A stretch of DNA of 64,000 nucleotides from NCBI GenBank assembly GCA_902362435.1, contig CABIWW010000001.1:193684-257683 (forward strand), in the 5' to 3' direction. This DNA is from Eubacteriaceae bacterium (lineage in GTDB: Bacteria > Bacillota > Clostridia > Peptostreptococcales > Anaerovoracaceae). The notes below the pieces were generated by a model. That model worked only from the letters and a program-made list of their open reading frames with translations. It was not told the origin of the DNA and did not search any database. The position numbers and the translations under genes are program-made. This document shows, one piece after another, positions 38,604-49,487 of the stretch (position 1 is its first letter; the number at the start of each line of letters is the position of its first letter).

Positions 38604-40376
38604 ATGAGTATATTTAAGAGAAGCCACATGTGCGGAGAACTCAGAGAATCCAACATCGGAGAAAAAGTCGTGCTGAACGGCTGGATACAGAAGAGAAGAA
38701 ATCTGGGAGGACTGATTTTCTGCGATCTGCGCGACAAGACAGGAATAACACAGATCGTATTCAACGACAAGATCCCGCAGGAACTGTTCGACAGGGCGGA
38801 CACGCTGAGAAGCGAATACGTTGTCGGAGTGAAGGGAACTGTCATGGAGAGAGAATCCAAGAACCCGGAACTTCCTACAGGAGACATAGAAGTGTTTGCA
38901 GACGATCTCATCATATATTCGGAAGCAGATACTCCGCCGATTTATATCAAAGATGACGACAATGTAGACGACAACCTGAGACTCAGGTACAGATACCTGG
39001 ATCTAAGAAAGAAGAAGATGCAGGACAACCTGACATTCAGACACAAGCTGGCAAAGCTGACGAGAGACTACTTCTCGGATAACGGCTTCACGGAAGTCGA
39101 GACTCCGGTACTCATAAAATCGACGCCTGAAGGTGCGAGAGACTATCTGGTACCGAGCAGAGTGAACCAGGGACGTTTCTATGCGCTCCCTCAGTCGCCG
39201 CAGATGTTCAAGCAGCTGCTGATGGTCGGCGGTACAGACAGATACATGCAGATCGTAAAGTGTTTTAGAGACGAGGACCTGCGTGCCGACAGACAGCCTG
39301 AGTTCACGCAGATCGACCTCGAAATGTCATTCGTGGATATGGATGACGTGATCAAGATCCAGGAGGGCTACCTCAAGAAGGTCTTCAAGGAGATGAAGGG
39401 CGTGGATATCGAAACGCCGTTCCCGAGGATGACTTACGATGAAGCGATGGAAAGATACGGCAGCGATAAGCCTGACACCAGAGTCGGCTTCGAGCTTCAG
39501 GATATCACAGAGCTCGTTAAGGACTGCGAGTTCAAGGTGTTCACGGATGCGATCGCAGCAGGCGGCAGCGTGCGCGGTATCTGTGTGACAGGCGCTGCAA
39601 AGGATTATACGAGAAAGAAGATAGACAAGCTCACTGAGATGATAAAGAGCTACGGTGCAAAGGGCATGGTATGGATGAAGGTCGCAGAGGACGGAGTATC
39701 GTCTTCAGTGAACAAGTTCTTCACACCTGAACAGCTGCAGGCGATCGCAGACCACATGGGAGCGGCTGCAGGCGACCTGATACTGATCGTTTCGGACAGG
39801 AACAAGGTAGTGTTCGACAGCCTTGGATTCCTGAGAAGACATATCGCAGACGAGATGGGACTGCTCGACGACGAACAGTACAACCTGCTGTGGGTCATCG
39901 ACTTCCCGCTGTTCGAGTACGACGAGGAGGCAGATGCTTATCACGCTATGCATCATCCGTTCACATCGCCTAAGGCAGAGGATGCGGAGCTGCTCAAGAC
40001 AGATCCTACCAAGGCAAAGGCAAACGCATACGACATAGTGCTCAACGGCGTTGAGCTCGGCGGAGGCAGCATCAGGATCCATGACAGAGACATGCAGGAG
40101 GATATGTTCAGAGCATTGAATATGTCGCAGGAGGACATCGACGAGAAGTTCGGATTCCTCGTCGAGGCATTCAGATACGGCACACCTCCGCACGGCGGAC
40201 TCGCATACGGCATGGACAGACTCGTGATGCTGCTGACAGGAGAAAAATCGATCAGAGAAGTCATCGCGTTCCCTAAGAACCAGGCGGCTCAGTGCATGGT
40301 GAGCGAAGCTCCCGGCACGGTAGAGCAGCAGCAGCTCGATGAACTTGGAATAAAGATAGTTTCAGAGGAAAAATAA
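38604..40376 (+). CDS. aspS: aspartyl-tRNA synthetase
   Basis: A class II synthetase of 590 residues, bacterial type. The N-terminal OB anticodon domain ([21 protein letters not shown]) is followed by the catalytic core with [14 protein letters not shown], the [18 protein letters not shown] motif 2 and the bacterial GAD insertion. It follows hisS by 20 bases, the standard hisS-aspS pair of Firmicutes. It may be non-discriminating (charging Asn too), but no asnS or gatCAB is in view to decide. Confidence 0.95.
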   Translation: MSIFKRSHMCGELRESNIGEKVVLNGWIQKRRNLGGLIFCDLRDKTGITQIVFNDKIPQELFDRADTLRSEYVVGVKGTVMERESKNPELPTGDIEVFADDLIIYSEADTPPIYIKDDDNVDDNLRLRYRYLDLRKKKMQDNLTFRHKLAKLTRDYFSDNGFTEVETPVLIKSTPEGARDYLVPSRVNQGRFYALPQSPQMFKQLLMVGGTDRYMQIVKCFRDEDLRADRQPEFTQIDLEMSFVDMDDVIKIQEGYLKKVFKEMKGVDIETPFPRMTYDEAMERYGSDKPDTRVGFELQDITELVKDCEFKVFTDAIAAGGSVRGICVTGAAKDYTRKKIDKLTEMIKSYGAKGMVWMKVAEDGVSSSVNKFFTPEQLQAIADHMGAAAGDLILIVSDRNKVVFDSLGFLRRHIADEMGLLDDEQYNLLWVIDFPLFEYDEEADAYHAMHHPFTSPKAEDAELLKTDPTKAKANAYDIVLNGVELGGGSIRIHDRDMQEDMFRALNMSQEDIDEKFGFLVEAFRYGTPPHGGLAYGMDRLVMLLTGEKSIREVIAFPKNQAAQCMVSEAPGTVEQQQLDELGIKIVSEEK

Positions 40377-41008
40377 TGGAGACCGACAACACGGCAGCGA
40401 TCAGCAGGATAGGGATACTAGGAGGGACGTTCGATCCCGTGCATCTGGGGCATATAAACCTGGCGCTTGACTGCAGAGAAAAAGCAGGACTCGACAGAGT
40501 GCTATTCATGCCTGCGAGACTGCAGCCTTTCAAGCTGGACAAAAAAGTCACATCCGGCGAAGACCGGCTGAACATGCTTAAAGAAGCGCTCGCAGACGTC
40601 GAAGGGCTGGAGGCATCTTCATACGAGCTTGACACTGAAGGTATATCATATACATACCTGACGATAAGAGCGATGAGTGAGATCTACGGCAGCGACGCCC
40701 ACATATACTTCATAATGGGCACGGACACGTTCCTCAAGATAGAGACGTGGAAAAACGCGCAGGAGCTCCTGAAAAGCTGTTCCTACCTGGTAGGCAGCAG
40801 ACCTGGATACAGGCAGGAAGAACTGCAGCTTTGCATAGAAAAGATACGCCGGGAATACGGCACTGAAGTGATAAATATCGAAAACAGGCAGTACGACGTG
40901 TCTTCAACGGAGATAAGACGCCGCATCGAAAACGATATCCCGTGCACCGATCTGATCCCCGAGAGAGTAGAGAGGTATATCAGACAGAATGGACTGTACA
41001 AAGGATAG
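40376..41008 (+). CDS. nadD: nicotinate-nucleotide adenylyltransferase
   Basis: It converts nicotinate mononucleotide and ATP to deamido-NAD. The GILGGTFDPVHLGHINLA nucleotidyltransferase motif is near residue 12 and the ISSTEIR-like motif reads VSSTEIRRRI near residue 178. Length 210 is normal. The start shares one base with the aspS stop codon. nadD-yqeK-rsfS is a conserved Firmicute cluster, complete here. Confidence 0.95.
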   Translation: METDNTAAISRIGILGGTFDPVHLGHINLALDCREKAGLDRVLFMPARLQPFKLDKKVTSGEDRLNMLKEALADVEGLEASSYELDTEGISYTYLTIRAMSEIYGSDAHIYFIMGTDTFLKIETWKNAQELLKSCSYLVGSRPGYRQEELQLCIEKIRREYGTEVINIENRQYDVSSTEIRRRIENDIPCTDLIPERVERYIRQNGLYKG

Positions 41009-41558
41009 GATAACAGAATATATAGAGCAGCATCTCAAGGCAACGCGTCTGAAGCATACTTATTCTGTCGCTGAGGAGGCCGTGAAGCTGGCGAAACAAT
41101 ACGGCGAGGATCCGCAGAAAGCTGAGTTAGCGGCGCTGTGCCACGACATGGTGAGGAACGAAGCTCCGGAGACGCTGGATGCATACGTCCGGGAGTTCGG
41201 GCTGCCTGAGAGACTTGCCGGCAACGTCAATCTCTCTCATGGAAAGGTCGCAGCCGAGCTTCTTAAGAGGGATTACGGAGTGACGGACAAGGATATCATA
41301 AATGCCGTTTCTTTCCACACTACCGGGAGAGCCGACATGTCCACACTTGAGAAGATAATATTTCTGGCAGATGCGATAGAACCGGGCAGGGACTATCCGT
41401 CGGTCGAAAAACTGAGAAAAACCGCATATACCGATCTGGACAGAGCCTGCATGGACTCGCTGGCAGGGTCAGTGGAGTTCGTGAGGAGCAAAGGCGAATA
41501 CCTTGATCCGGATACGGTCGATGCGCTGAATTATTTAAAGGAGAAACAGAACTTATGA
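40989..41558 (+). CDS. yqeK: symmetrical Ap4A hydrolase, YqeK-type HD protein
   Basis: An HD-domain metal phosphohydrolase that splits diadenosine tetraphosphate into two ADP. The first His is in LKHTYSVAEEAVKL (about 19) and the HD pair in CHDMVRNE (about 53), with the later NLSHGKVAAE and FLADAIEPGRDY motifs typical of YqeK. Length 189. It overlaps nadD by 20 bases and the rsfS start by four, so translation of the three is coupled. Confidence 0.92.
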   Translation: MDCTKDRITEYIEQHLKATRLKHTYSVAEEAVKLAKQYGEDPQKAELAALCHDMVRNEAPETLDAYVREFGLPERLAGNVNLSHGKVAAELLKRDYGVTDKDIINAVSFHTTGRADMSTLEKIIFLADAIEPGRDYPSVEKLRKTAYTDLDRACMDSLAGSVEFVRSKGEYLDPDTVDALNYLKEKQNL

Positions 41559-41899
41559 TGGAACCTAAAGAATTGTCATTGAAGGTCGCAAAGCTTCTGG
41601 ACGACAGGAAGGCTATAGATGTGACGGTGATAGACATATCCCCGAAAGCATCCTTTGCAGACTATTTTGTCATGGCGTCAGCCGGCAGTGACAGACAGAT
41701 GGGCGCGCTGGTCGACAATGTCGAAGACATGCTCGAGCCGGCAGGCATATTCCCTAAAAGCGTAGAGGGAAAGAAAAGCTCAGGATGGATACTGATGGAT
41801 TACGGCGATGTGGTCATAAACGTGATGACCGCAGAGATGCGTGAGAAATACAATATAGAGCGAATCTGGGGAGATTGTGAAAATCTTGAAATAAACTAA
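41555..41899 (+). CDS. rsfS: ribosomal silencing factor
   Basis: It binds ribosomal protein uL14 and blocks subunit joining when nutrients are low. The 114-residue protein has the family core FADYFVMASAGSDRQM and GWILMDYGDVVINVM. It overlaps the yqeK stop (ATGA). Its location ahead of leuS and in the rel-containing run suits a starvation-related role. Confidence 0.93.
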   Translation: MMEPKELSLKVAKLLDDRKAIDVTVIDISPKASFADYFVMASAGSDRQMGALVDNVEDMLEPAGIFPKSVEGKKSSGWILMDYGDVVINVMTAEMREKYNIERIWGDCENLEIN

Positions 41900-41914
41900 T
41901 TTTGGAGGTATGAA

Positions 41915-44383
41915 ATGATAGACAAGTATAATTTCAGCGAGATCGAGAAAAAATGGCAGACTAAATGGGAAGAAGAGGATGCTTTTAAAGTTTCAGAGGA
42001 CACGGACAAGGAAAAGTACTACGTGCTGGAAATGTTCCCTTATCCGTCAGGAAAGCTTCACATGGGACACGTCCGCAACTATTCGATAGGCGACGTGCTG
42101 GCGCGTTTCAAGAAGATGAAGGGCTACAACGTGCTTCATCCGATGGGATGGGACTCATTCGGCCTTCCTGCTGAAAATGCGGCTATCAAGCACAACGTGG
42201 AACCAAGCGTCTGGACATGGAACAACATCGATGAAATGAGAAAACAGCTGAAAGAACTTGGATTTTCATATGACTGGGACAGAGAAGTGGCTACATGTCA
42301 TCCTGACTACTACAGGTGGATGCAGTGGATATTCATACAGTTCTACAAGAAAGGCCTCGCATACAAGAAGGAGAACCCTGTAAACTGGTGTCCAAGCTGC
42401 CAGACTGTACTTGCAAACGAGCAGGTAGTGGACGGCAAGTGCGAACGCTGCGGATCTCTCGTCGGCAAGAAAGAGCTTTCACAGTGGTACTTCAAGATCA
42501 CAGACTACGCTGAGAGACTTCTCGACAATCTGGAAAAGCTGCCGGGCTGGCCTAACAAGGTAAAGCTCATGCAGAAGAACTGGATCGGCAAGAGCACAGG
42601 TGCGGAAGTCACTTTTGAAATAGAAGGATTCGACAAGGGGCTCGACATATTCACGACAAGACCTGACACTCTTTACGGCGTGACTTATATGGTACTCGCT
42701 CCTGAGCATCCTTACCTCAGGGAACTCATCGCGGGAAGCGAATACGAGGAGGCAGTGCTGGCATATGTTGATAAAGTGCAGCATATGAGCGATATCGAGA
42801 GAACTTCGACTACAAAGGAAAAGACAGGTGAATTCATCGGAAGATACTGCATCAATCCGCTTACAGGAAAGAAAGTGCCGATCTTCATCTCGGACTACGT
42901 GCTGATGGATTACGGAACAGGCGCTATCATGGCGGTACCTTCACACGATCAGCGTGACTTTGACTTCGCAAAGGCGTTCGACCTCGAGATAATCCCTGTA
43001 GTGGATCCTGAAAACGACAAGATCGACCTCAACAACCTCACTGAGGCGTTCGAGGCAGAAGGAAAGCTTATAAACTCCGGCAAATTCGACGGAATGAACA
43101 ACAGAGAAGCTATCGTGGAGATCACGAAGTATCTGGAGGAAAACGGCATAGGCAAGAAGACTGTAAACTACAAGCTCAGAGACTGGCTGATCTCCAGACA
43201 GAGATACTGGGGAACACCGATCCCGATGATCCACTGCGACTGCTGCGGCTGGGTGCCTGAGAAGGAAGAAAACCTCCCTGTAATGCTGCCTACAGACGTT
43301 GAATTCACAGGAAAGGGCGAATCACCGCTTGCTACCAGCAAGACTTTCCGTGACACGACATGCCCTGTATGCGGCAAGCCTGCAAAGAGAGAGCTCGATA
43401 CTATGGATACGTTCCTCGACTCGTCATGGTACTTCCTCAGATACTGCGATGCGAGAAACAAGGATGAAGCATTCAGCAAGGAAAAGGTAGACTACTGGAT
43501 GAACGTCGACCAGTACATCGGAGGTGTGGAACATGCGATACTTCACCTGATGTACGCCAGATTCTTCCAGATGGCGCTTTACGATCTCGGATATGTGAGC
43601 CAGGAGGAACCGTTCAAGAACCTGCTCACACAGGGAATGGTGATCAAAGACGGAGCAAAGATGAGCAAATCCCTCGGCAACGTCGTAAGCCCTGCAGAGA
43701 TCATAGAGAAGTACGGTGCAGACACTGCAAGACTTTTCATACTGTTCGCAGCGCCTCCTGAAAGAGAGCTTGACTGGTCGGACAAGGGAGTTGAAGGAAG
43801 CTACAGATTCATAAACCGTGTATACAGGATGGTATATGAATACTCACAGAACTTCAAAGACGTGCCTGACACTTATGAGATAAAGAGCGAGGCAGACAAG
43901 AGCATGGCATACTGGATGAACTATGCCATCAAGAAGGTATCCGACGACATCGGCGAGAGATTCAACTTCAACACTGCCATCAGTACTATCATGGAAATGG
44001 TAAACGAAATGTACAGATACAAGGAAGGCGAAGTGAACCCTGGTCTTTACGGCGCAGCTGTAAAGGATCTGATCATCATGCTCGCTCCGTTCGTGCCTCA
44101 TGTTGCAGAGGAAATGTGGGAGCATCTGGGATACGGCGGTTCAGTACACCAGCAGGAGTGGCCTGAATACGATGAAAGCGCTCTCGTAAAGGATACGGTA
44201 GAGATAGTCGTACAGATAAACGGCAAGATCAAGGAAAAAATAAATATCGCAGGTGATTCATCCAGAGAAGATATGGAAAAAATCGCTGTAGAAAACGACA
44301 AGATCAAAGCGCTCACGGAAGGAAAGAATATCGTGAAGATAATCGCTGTTCCGGGCAAGCTTATAAACATCGTCGTTAAATAG
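41915..44383 (+). CDS. leuS: leucyl-tRNA synthetase
   Basis: A class I synthetase of 822 residues. The HIGH motif appears as [13 protein letters not shown] (about residue 50) and the KMSKS motif as AKMSKSLGN (about 583). The editing domain ([28 protein letters not shown]) and a zinc-ribbon-like insert [18 protein letters not shown] are present. TTTGGAGG precedes the ATG. There is no T-box leader within the 15-base gap to rsfS. Confidence 0.96.
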   Translation: MIDKYNFSEIEKKWQTKWEEEDAFKVSEDTDKEKYYVLEMFPYPSGKLHMGHVRNYSIGDVLARFKKMKGYNVLHPMGWDSFGLPAENAAIKHNVEPSVWTWNNIDEMRKQLKELGFSYDWDREVATCHPDYYRWMQWIFIQFYKKGLAYKKENPVNWCPSCQTVLANEQVVDGKCERCGSLVGKKELSQWYFKITDYAERLLDNLEKLPGWPNKVKLMQKNWIGKSTGAEVTFEIEGFDKGLDIFTTRPDTLYGVTYMVLAPEHPYLRELIAGSEYEEAVLAYVDKVQHMSDIERTSTTKEKTGEFIGRYCINPLTGKKVPIFISDYVLMDYGTGAIMAVPSHDQRDFDFAKAFDLEIIPVVDPENDKIDLNNLTEAFEAEGKLINSGKFDGMNNREAIVEITKYLEENGIGKKTVNYKLRDWLISRQRYWGTPIPMIHCDCCGWVPEKEENLPVMLPTDVEFTGKGESPLATSKTFRDTTCPVCGKPAKRELDTMDTFLDSSWYFLRYCDARNKDEAFSKEKVDYWMNVDQYIGGVEHAILHLMYARFFQMALYDLGYVSQEEPFKNLLTQGMVIKDGAKMSKSLGNVVSPAEIIEKYGADTARLFILFAAPPERELDWSDKGVEGSYRFINRVYRMVYEYSQNFKDVPDTYEIKSEADKSMAYWMNYAIKKVSDDIGERFNFNTAISTIMEMVNEMYRYKEGEVNPGLYGAAVKDLIIMLAPFVPHVAEEMWEHLGYGGSVHQQEWPEYDESALVKDTVEIVVQINGKIKEKINIAGDSSREDMEKIAVENDKIKALTEGKNIVKIIAVPGKLINIVVK

Positions 44384-44436
44384 ATAGCGCGTGCTAGACA
44401 GAACCCGTTACGAATCTACGGCGGGAAAGGAAATTT

Positions 44437-46332
44437 ATGAACGAAAAGAAAGACAACACGTCCGCCAGAACACGCAGGAATACTGGGAGCAAGAGCAGGA
44501 AACCGGTGAATGATGCGGCAGGCCGCGGCAGAGGTACGAATAAAAACAATACTGCCGGCGCAAAAAGGACAAGAAAGGCAGAACCCAATGCCAGGGGTGC
44601 TGCTGCGACTAAACAGGCGACAGGAAGAAAGGCGCCTGCAGGCAATAAGAAGAAAAAACAGAATAACAACAGCAATGCTTCCAGAGTGAAGATCATACCT
44701 CTGGGAGGTCTGGGCGAAATAGGAAAGAACATGACCGCCATCGAATGCGAGAACGAAATAATGATAATCGACTGCGGTCTGTCCTTCCCGGACGACGACA
44801 TGTTCGGGATAGACAAGGTAATACCTGACTTTTCATATCTCGTAGACAACAAACGAAAGATAAAAGGTCTCGTCATAACGCATGGACATGAGGATCACAT
44901 CGGCGGGATACCGTACCTGCTCAAGGAACTGAACATACCGATCTACGGGATGAGATTCCCGCTGGGACTCATAGAGAACAAGCTCAAGGAGCACAACCTC
45001 AAGGCTTCGATGCGTGTCGTGGAGGCAGGCGAGACGTTCAGGATCGGAAAGACCTTCCGCGTGGAAGCGCTCAGGATAACACATTCCATAGCAGACTCGA
45101 TGTGTCTGTCGATAACGACTCCTGCGGGGAGGATATTCCATACGGGAGACTTCAAGATCGACTATACTCCGATCGACGGCAAGCCGATCGACTTCGCAAG
45201 GCTCGCACAGATAGGATCGGAAGGTGTGCTGCTGATGATGGCAGACAGCACGAACGTGCTCAGACGAGGATACACAGCGTCTGAGAGAGTCGTGGGAAGG
45301 ACTCTGGAGAACATCTTCAGAAGATCCGACCGAAGGATCATCATCGCGACATTCTCTTCTAACGTCCACAGGATACAGAAGATCATAGATCTCGCGGTGA
45401 TCTGCAAGAGAAAAGTAGCGATATCGGGCAGGAGCATGGTGAATGTAGTCGATCTCGCGAAGGAGCTAGGATATATCAAGATCCCTGCGAACACGCTGGT
45501 AGATCTGAACAAGACGAGACACATACCGGACAAGGAGCTGGTGGTGATAACGACGGGAAGCCAGGGAGAACCGATGTCGGCTCTGGCGAGGATGGCTTCG
45601 TCGGATCACAAGTCGATAACGATCAAGCCTGGAGACATGGTGATACTTTCATCTTCACCTGTACCGGGCAACGAGCTGACAGTTGCGAACGTCGTGAACC
45701 AGCTGGTGGAAAAGGGCGCAGAGGTCATCTATTCAGACATCGCGGACACGCATGTTTCGGGCCACGCATGTCAGGAGGAGCTGAAGCTGATGCATTCGCT
45801 GATCAGACCTAAGTACTTCATGCCGGTACACGGTGAGTTCAGACACCTGAAGACTCACGCCGAACTGGCACATCTGCTCGGACTGCCGATGGAGAACATA
45901 TTCCTCCTCAAGAACGGAGACTGTCTCAACGTGTCGAAAAACGGCGCATTTATAAAAGAAGACGTGGCAGATGCAGAAGGTATAATGGTAGACGGACTCG
46001 GCGTAGGTGACGTCGGCAATATAGTGCTCAGAGACAGACGCCTGCTTTCTGAATCAGGACTGATAATCGTCGTCGCAGCTATAGACAAGACTGCGAACGA
46101 AGTCATTTCGGGACCTGACATAATATCGAGAGGCTTCGTTTACGTCAGAGAAAACGAGGGACTGATAGACGACGCGTGCAGGATCGCGGAGAAAACGTTG
46201 CAGGAATGCATGAAGAAGAACATGAAGGACTGGAACGGCATGAAGACGGCCGTGCGTGAGAATCTGAGAAAATATATATACAACAAGACGAAGAGAACAC
46301 CGGTGATACTGCCGATCTTCCTTGAAGTGTAA
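44437..46332 (+). CDS. rnj: ribonuclease J with basic N-terminal extension
   Basis: This is a 5'-to-3' exonuclease and endonuclease for mRNA decay and rRNA maturation. The beta-CASP metallo-beta-lactamase core starts near residue 82 (VKIIPLGGLGEIGKNM), with the zinc motif THGHEDHIGG near 147 and beta-CASP motif GSQGEPMSAL near 370. Residues 1-81 are an Arg/Lys/Asn/Gly-rich, disordered extension (GRGRGTNKNN, TGRKAPAGNKKKK) that could bind RNA. Core length (about 550) is normal. The ylbF gene follows by 14 bases; YlbF-family proteins modulate RNA decay in B. subtilis, so the pair makes sense. Confidence 0.94.
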   Translation: MNEKKDNTSARTRRNTGSKSRKPVNDAAGRGRGTNKNNTAGAKRTRKAEPNARGAAATKQATGRKAPAGNKKKKQNNNSNASRVKIIPLGGLGEIGKNMTAIECENEIMIIDCGLSFPDDDMFGIDKVIPDFSYLVDNKRKIKGLVITHGHEDHIGGIPYLLKELNIPIYGMRFPLGLIENKLKEHNLKASMRVVEAGETFRIGKTFRVEALRITHSIADSMCLSITTPAGRIFHTGDFKIDYTPIDGKPIDFARLAQIGSEGVLLMMADSTNVLRRGYTASERVVGRTLENIFRRSDRRIIIATFSSNVHRIQKIIDLAVICKRKVAISGRSMVNVVDLAKELGYIKIPANTLVDLNKTRHIPDKELVVITTGSQGEPMSALARMASSDHKSITIKPGDMVILSSSPVPGNELTVANVVNQLVEKGAEVIYSDIADTHVSGHACQEELKLMHSLIRPKYFMPVHGEFRHLKTHAELAHLLGLPMENIFLLKNGDCLNVSKNGAFIKEDVADAEGIMVDGLGVGDVGNIVLRDRRLLSESGLIIVVAAIDKTANEVISGPDIISRGFVYVRENEGLIDDACRIAEKTLQECMKKNMKDWNGMKTAVRENLRKYIYNKTKRTPVILPIFLEV

Positions 46333-46346
46333 CAGGAGGAAACGAT

Positions 46347-46709
46347 ATGAACGTATATGAAGAAGCACATTCACTGGCGAAAGCCATAAAGGAATCAGAA
46401 GAATACAAGCAGTACGAGCAGAGCAAGAAGCTTGTGGAGGGGAACCCTCAGCTCAGCGCCTCGATCAAGGATCTGATGAAAAAGCAGATGGAGATCCAGG
46501 CCTCACAGATGATGGGAAATCAGATCCCGCCTGAGACATTCCAGCAGCTGCAGCAGCTTTCGGCGATCCTGATGCAGGATCCGTCGGCGGCGCAGTATCT
46601 GCAGTGCCAGATGAGATTTTCAGTGATGATGGCCGACGTCTACAAGATCATAGGAGAATCTGCAGACATGGGCATGGATATCATCGAGGAAATGTCAAAG
46701 CAGGGCTAG
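46347..46709 (+). CDS. ylbF: YlbF/YmcA-family regulator
   Basis: A 120-residue all-helical protein of the YlbF/YmcA (Com_YlbF) family. In B. subtilis these form a complex with YaaT that adjusts RNase Y activity and affects sporulation, competence and biofilm. The sequence starts YEEAHSLAKAIKESEEYK and is rich in Gln and Met, as is usual. It is the last gene of the operon before the efp promoter. Confidence 0.85.
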   Translation: MNVYEEAHSLAKAIKESEEYKQYEQSKKLVEGNPQLSASIKDLMKKQMEIQASQMMGNQIPPETFQQLQQLSAILMQDPSAAQYLQCQMRFSVMMADVYKIIGESADMGMDIIEEMSKQG

Positions 46710-46749
46710 TGCCGGAGAATGCCATGTCCCCGCACTTTTCATTGAGTAC

Positions 46750-46778
46750 TTGGCAACCGTAAGAAAATTTGGTATAAT
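46750..46778 (+). promoter_or_regulatory. sigma-A promoter of efp
   Basis: TTGGCA, 17 bases, TATAAT; the start near 46785 gives a leader of about 90 bases with no obvious structure. Confidence 0.75.
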
Positions 46779-46875
46779 CAAAAGGGTACTGCCGCGGCAG
46801 AGCGTTCATACGGCTTAACGATGCAGCAGTGCATATGATTTCGTTAATAATTAAAAAGGAAAGGTCAATATATTT

Positions 46876-47436
46876 ATGATTTATGCAAGTGATTTTAGAA
46901 AAGGTATTACTTTTGAAATTGACGGCGATCCGCATGTAGTAATCGACTTCCTGCATGTAAAGCCGGGCAAGGGTGCAGCTTTCGTAAGAACGAAGCACAA
47001 GAACATCCTGACAGGTGCTATCAGAGAAGAATCATTCAATCCTGATGCAAAATTCCCTAAAGCTCACATCGAGACAAAGACTATGCAGTATCTGTACAAT
47101 GACGGCGAGCTTTACTACTTCATGGATCAGGAAACTTTCGACCAGCTTCCGCTCACTTATGACCAGGTGGAAGACGCAATCAAATATCTCCGTGAAAACG
47201 ATGAAGCTACCATCAAGTTCTACAAGGGCAACGCATTCATGGTGGAAGCTCCTAACTTCGTTGATCTGAAGGTCATCGAGACAGAGCCGGGAGTAAAGGG
47301 AGATACAGCTACAAATGTAACTAAGGCTGCTACAGTTGAAACAGGTGCAACAGTTCAGGTTCCTATCTTCATCGAGGAAGGTGAAACTATCAAGATCGAT
47401 ACCAGAACAGGAGAATATCTGGGAAGATCAAAATAA
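46876..47436 (+). CDS. efp: elongation factor P
   Basis: EF-P binds stalled ribosomes and promotes peptide bonds at polyproline runs. The 186-residue three-domain protein starts [11 protein letters not shown]; the tip loop [12 protein letters not shown] has Lys at the usual modification site (about 32). Whether it is modified (as the 5-aminopentanol in B. subtilis) cannot be seen. It has its own promoter and terminator. Confidence 0.96.
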   Translation: MIYASDFRKGITFEIDGDPHVVIDFLHVKPGKGAAFVRTKHKNILTGAIREESFNPDAKFPKAHIETKTMQYLYNDGELYYFMDQETFDQLPLTYDQVEDAIKYLRENDEATIKFYKGNAFMVEAPNFVDLKVIETEPGVKGDTATNVTKAATVETGATVQVPIFIEEGETIKIDTRTGEYLGRSK

Positions 47437-47453
47437 ATCGCAATCAAACGCAG

Positions 47454-47478
47454 AAGGGACGCACATACGTCCCTTTTT
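47454..47478 (+). terminator. efp terminator
   Basis: AAGGGACG-CACATA-CGTCCCTT followed by a T-tract. The remaining 250 bases to mltG contain short GC-rich inverted repeats (for example GGTGCA/TGCGCC near 47550) but no gene that I can support. Confidence 0.85.
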
Positions 47479-47727
47479 GTAAATCAGGCAAATCACATCG
47501 CAGCGGGCGACTCCTGTCGGCAGCCGTCATGTCGTCATTAAATTAAGGTGCAGAGAACTGCGCCTGTATGGCGGATGGATCCTGACGGCAGTGCGGAGCT
47601 GTGTGCCTGCAGGGCGGTGCCAAGGCGAATGAATACAGTCCTGCCTGCATGACGGACAGGTTCAGATGTGCTCATGATCTTGCCGGAAAACAATGAACAT
47701 GGATTTTATCCGGAAACGAGGTAATAG

Positions 47728-48789
47728 ATGTCGAAACGAAAGGGCAGCAGGATAAAGATGCTGGTCATCATTCTGGCAGTGCTTGTCGTGCTGATAACAG
47801 GGGGAGCAGCAGCTTATCTTCACGGGATAGGAGCAGTCGATGCGAACAGCGACGAGACGGTGACGGTAACAGTGCCGTCAGGCAGCGGAGCATCGGCTAT
47901 AATAGACATACTTGACGAAAACGGGCTTGTCAGGAACAAGACTTTTGCGAAGATACACGCGAGACTGGGCGGATACGATTCGCTGCAGGCCAACAGCTAC
48001 ATGTTCAGCAAGTCCATGACACTGCCTGAGATGATGGAGGCTATAAACACAGGGGATTTCGATTATGTCTCCAAGGACAGGATCATCATCAGAGAAGGAC
48101 TGACGATACCTGAGGTGGCAGATGCGATCGCAGCGGAAATGCCGTTCACCGCAGATGAGCTCATCGCAAAATGGGCAGACACGACATATCTTCAGGAGCT
48201 TATAGACAAGTACTGGTTCCTGACGGACTCGATACTCAGTGACGGTATCATGTATCCTCTCGAAGGATATCTGTATCCTGAGACATACTTCATCACGGAA
48301 GAGGATCCGACGATCGAAGACGTGACTGAGGTGATGCTCGACATGACAGATTCAGAGCTTTCATCGAGAAAGAGCGAGATCGAGAAAAGCGGGTTCACCG
48401 TGCACGAGGTGCTCACTCTGGCGTCGATCGTCGAAAGAGAAGGCAGCAACGTCAGCGAGGAGATGCCGAAGATCGCAGGAGTTTTCATCAACCGTCTCGA
48501 TCAGGGGATGAATCTGGGCAGCGACGTTACGGTGTGCTATGCGAACCAGAAGACTTCTCTCGAGCTGACGCAGTCCGAGCTCGACATAGATTCGAAATAC
48601 AACACCAGAAAATACGCGGGACTGCCGATAGGGCCTATATGTGCCGTGAACGGCAGCGCTGTCGACAGCGTGCTCAACTATGAGAAGTCGGATTACCTGT
48701 TCTTCTTTGCGACACAGGACGGTACTATAATATACTCCAGGACTAACGAGGAACACGACAAGGCAGTACAGGAAAACAAATGGTATTGA
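47728..48789 (+). CDS. mltG: endolytic transglycosylase MltG
   Basis: MltG is a membrane-bound lytic transglycosylase that cuts growing glycan strands and sets their length. One membrane helix spans residues about 11-31; the extracellular part has a LysM-like region and the YceG core with SIVEREG (about 234), whose Glu is catalytic, and the late SKYNTRKYAGLPIGPICAVN segment. It leads an mltG-trmR-trhP cluster that matches yrrL-yrrM-yrrN/O of B. subtilis. Confidence 0.93.
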   Translation: MSKRKGSRIKMLVIILAVLVVLITGGAAAYLHGIGAVDANSDETVTVTVPSGSGASAIIDILDENGLVRNKTFAKIHARLGGYDSLQANSYMFSKSMTLPEMMEAINTGDFDYVSKDRIIIREGLTIPEVADAIAAEMPFTADELIAKWADTTYLQELIDKYWFLTDSILSDGIMYPLEGYLYPETYFITEEDPTIEDVTEVMLDMTDSELSSRKSEIEKSGFTVHEVLTLASIVEREGSNVSEEMPKIAGVFINRLDQGMNLGSDVTVCYANQKTSLELTQSELDIDSKYNTRKYAGLPIGPICAVNGSAVDSVLNYEKSDYLFFFATQDGTIIYSRTNEEHDKAVQENKWY

Positions 48790-48790
48790 T

Positions 48791-49468
48791 ATGAATATTA
48801 CTAACAGCATAATAAGTGCATATATAGACAAGTTATACAAGAATGAAAATCCGCAGCTTGTGGAGCTTCGCGAATTTGCAGAAAAGAACCATGTGCCGGT
48901 GATCCTGAGAGATACGGAAGGACTGCTGCTGCAGCTCCTCAACATCAAGAAACCGGTGCACATGCTCGAGATAGGAGCAGCGGTCGGATATTCGGCGTCA
49001 TGCTTTGCGGACGGATGCGGATGCAGAGTGACGACGATAGAGTCGAACCCGGAGATGTACGAGGTGGCGAAAACGAATATTTCAGAGATGGGATTTGCAG
49101 ATCGTGTGGATGTCAGATTCGGCGATGCAAGGGAAGTCCTGTTTCAGATAGCTGCGGAGAACAGCGATGATCCGGAGATTTTCGACGCGGTGTTCATCGA
49201 CGCAGCCAAGAGTCATTACAGAGAATTCTGGGATCTGGCGATGCCGCTCTGCAAACAGGATGCGATGGTGATATGCGACAACGTGCTGATGAAGGGAATG
49301 ACTGCTTCGGATGAATACGATCCGGGCAGACGCTACAAGACCAGCATCAGGAAAATGCGCGAGTTCATAAAGTACATCACTCACATCGAATACGCGGAGA
49401 CATGCGTGCTGCCGGTAGGCGACGGCGTATCGATAAGCACTATAGACAAGAAATGGTATATCCCATAG
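48791..49468 (+). CDS. trmR: tRNA 5-hydroxyuridine methyltransferase (YrrM-like)
   Basis: A SAM-dependent O-methyltransferase of the family 3 type, 225 residues. The SAM site LEIGAAVGYSASCFA (about 57), the acidic turn TTIESNPEMYEVA and the metal/catalytic DAVFIDAAKSHYREF segment are clear. In B. subtilis YrrM (TrmR) turns 5-hydroxyuridine at tRNA position 34 into 5-methoxyuridine, using the product of the U32-family TrhP. A trhP-like gene is next, which supports this reading over a generic catechol methyltransferase. Confidence 0.85.
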   Translation: MNITNSIISAYIDKLYKNENPQLVELREFAEKNHVPVILRDTEGLLLQLLNIKKPVHMLEIGAAVGYSASCFADGCGCRVTTIESNPEMYEVAKTNISEMGFADRVDVRFGDAREVLFQIAAENSDDPEIFDAVFIDAAKSHYREFWDLAMPLCKQDAMVICDNVLMKGMTASDEYDPGRRYKTSIRKMREFIKYITHIEYAETCVLPVGDGVSISTIDKKWYIP

Positions 49469-49487
49469 AAAGAAGCGATTTAGACAT

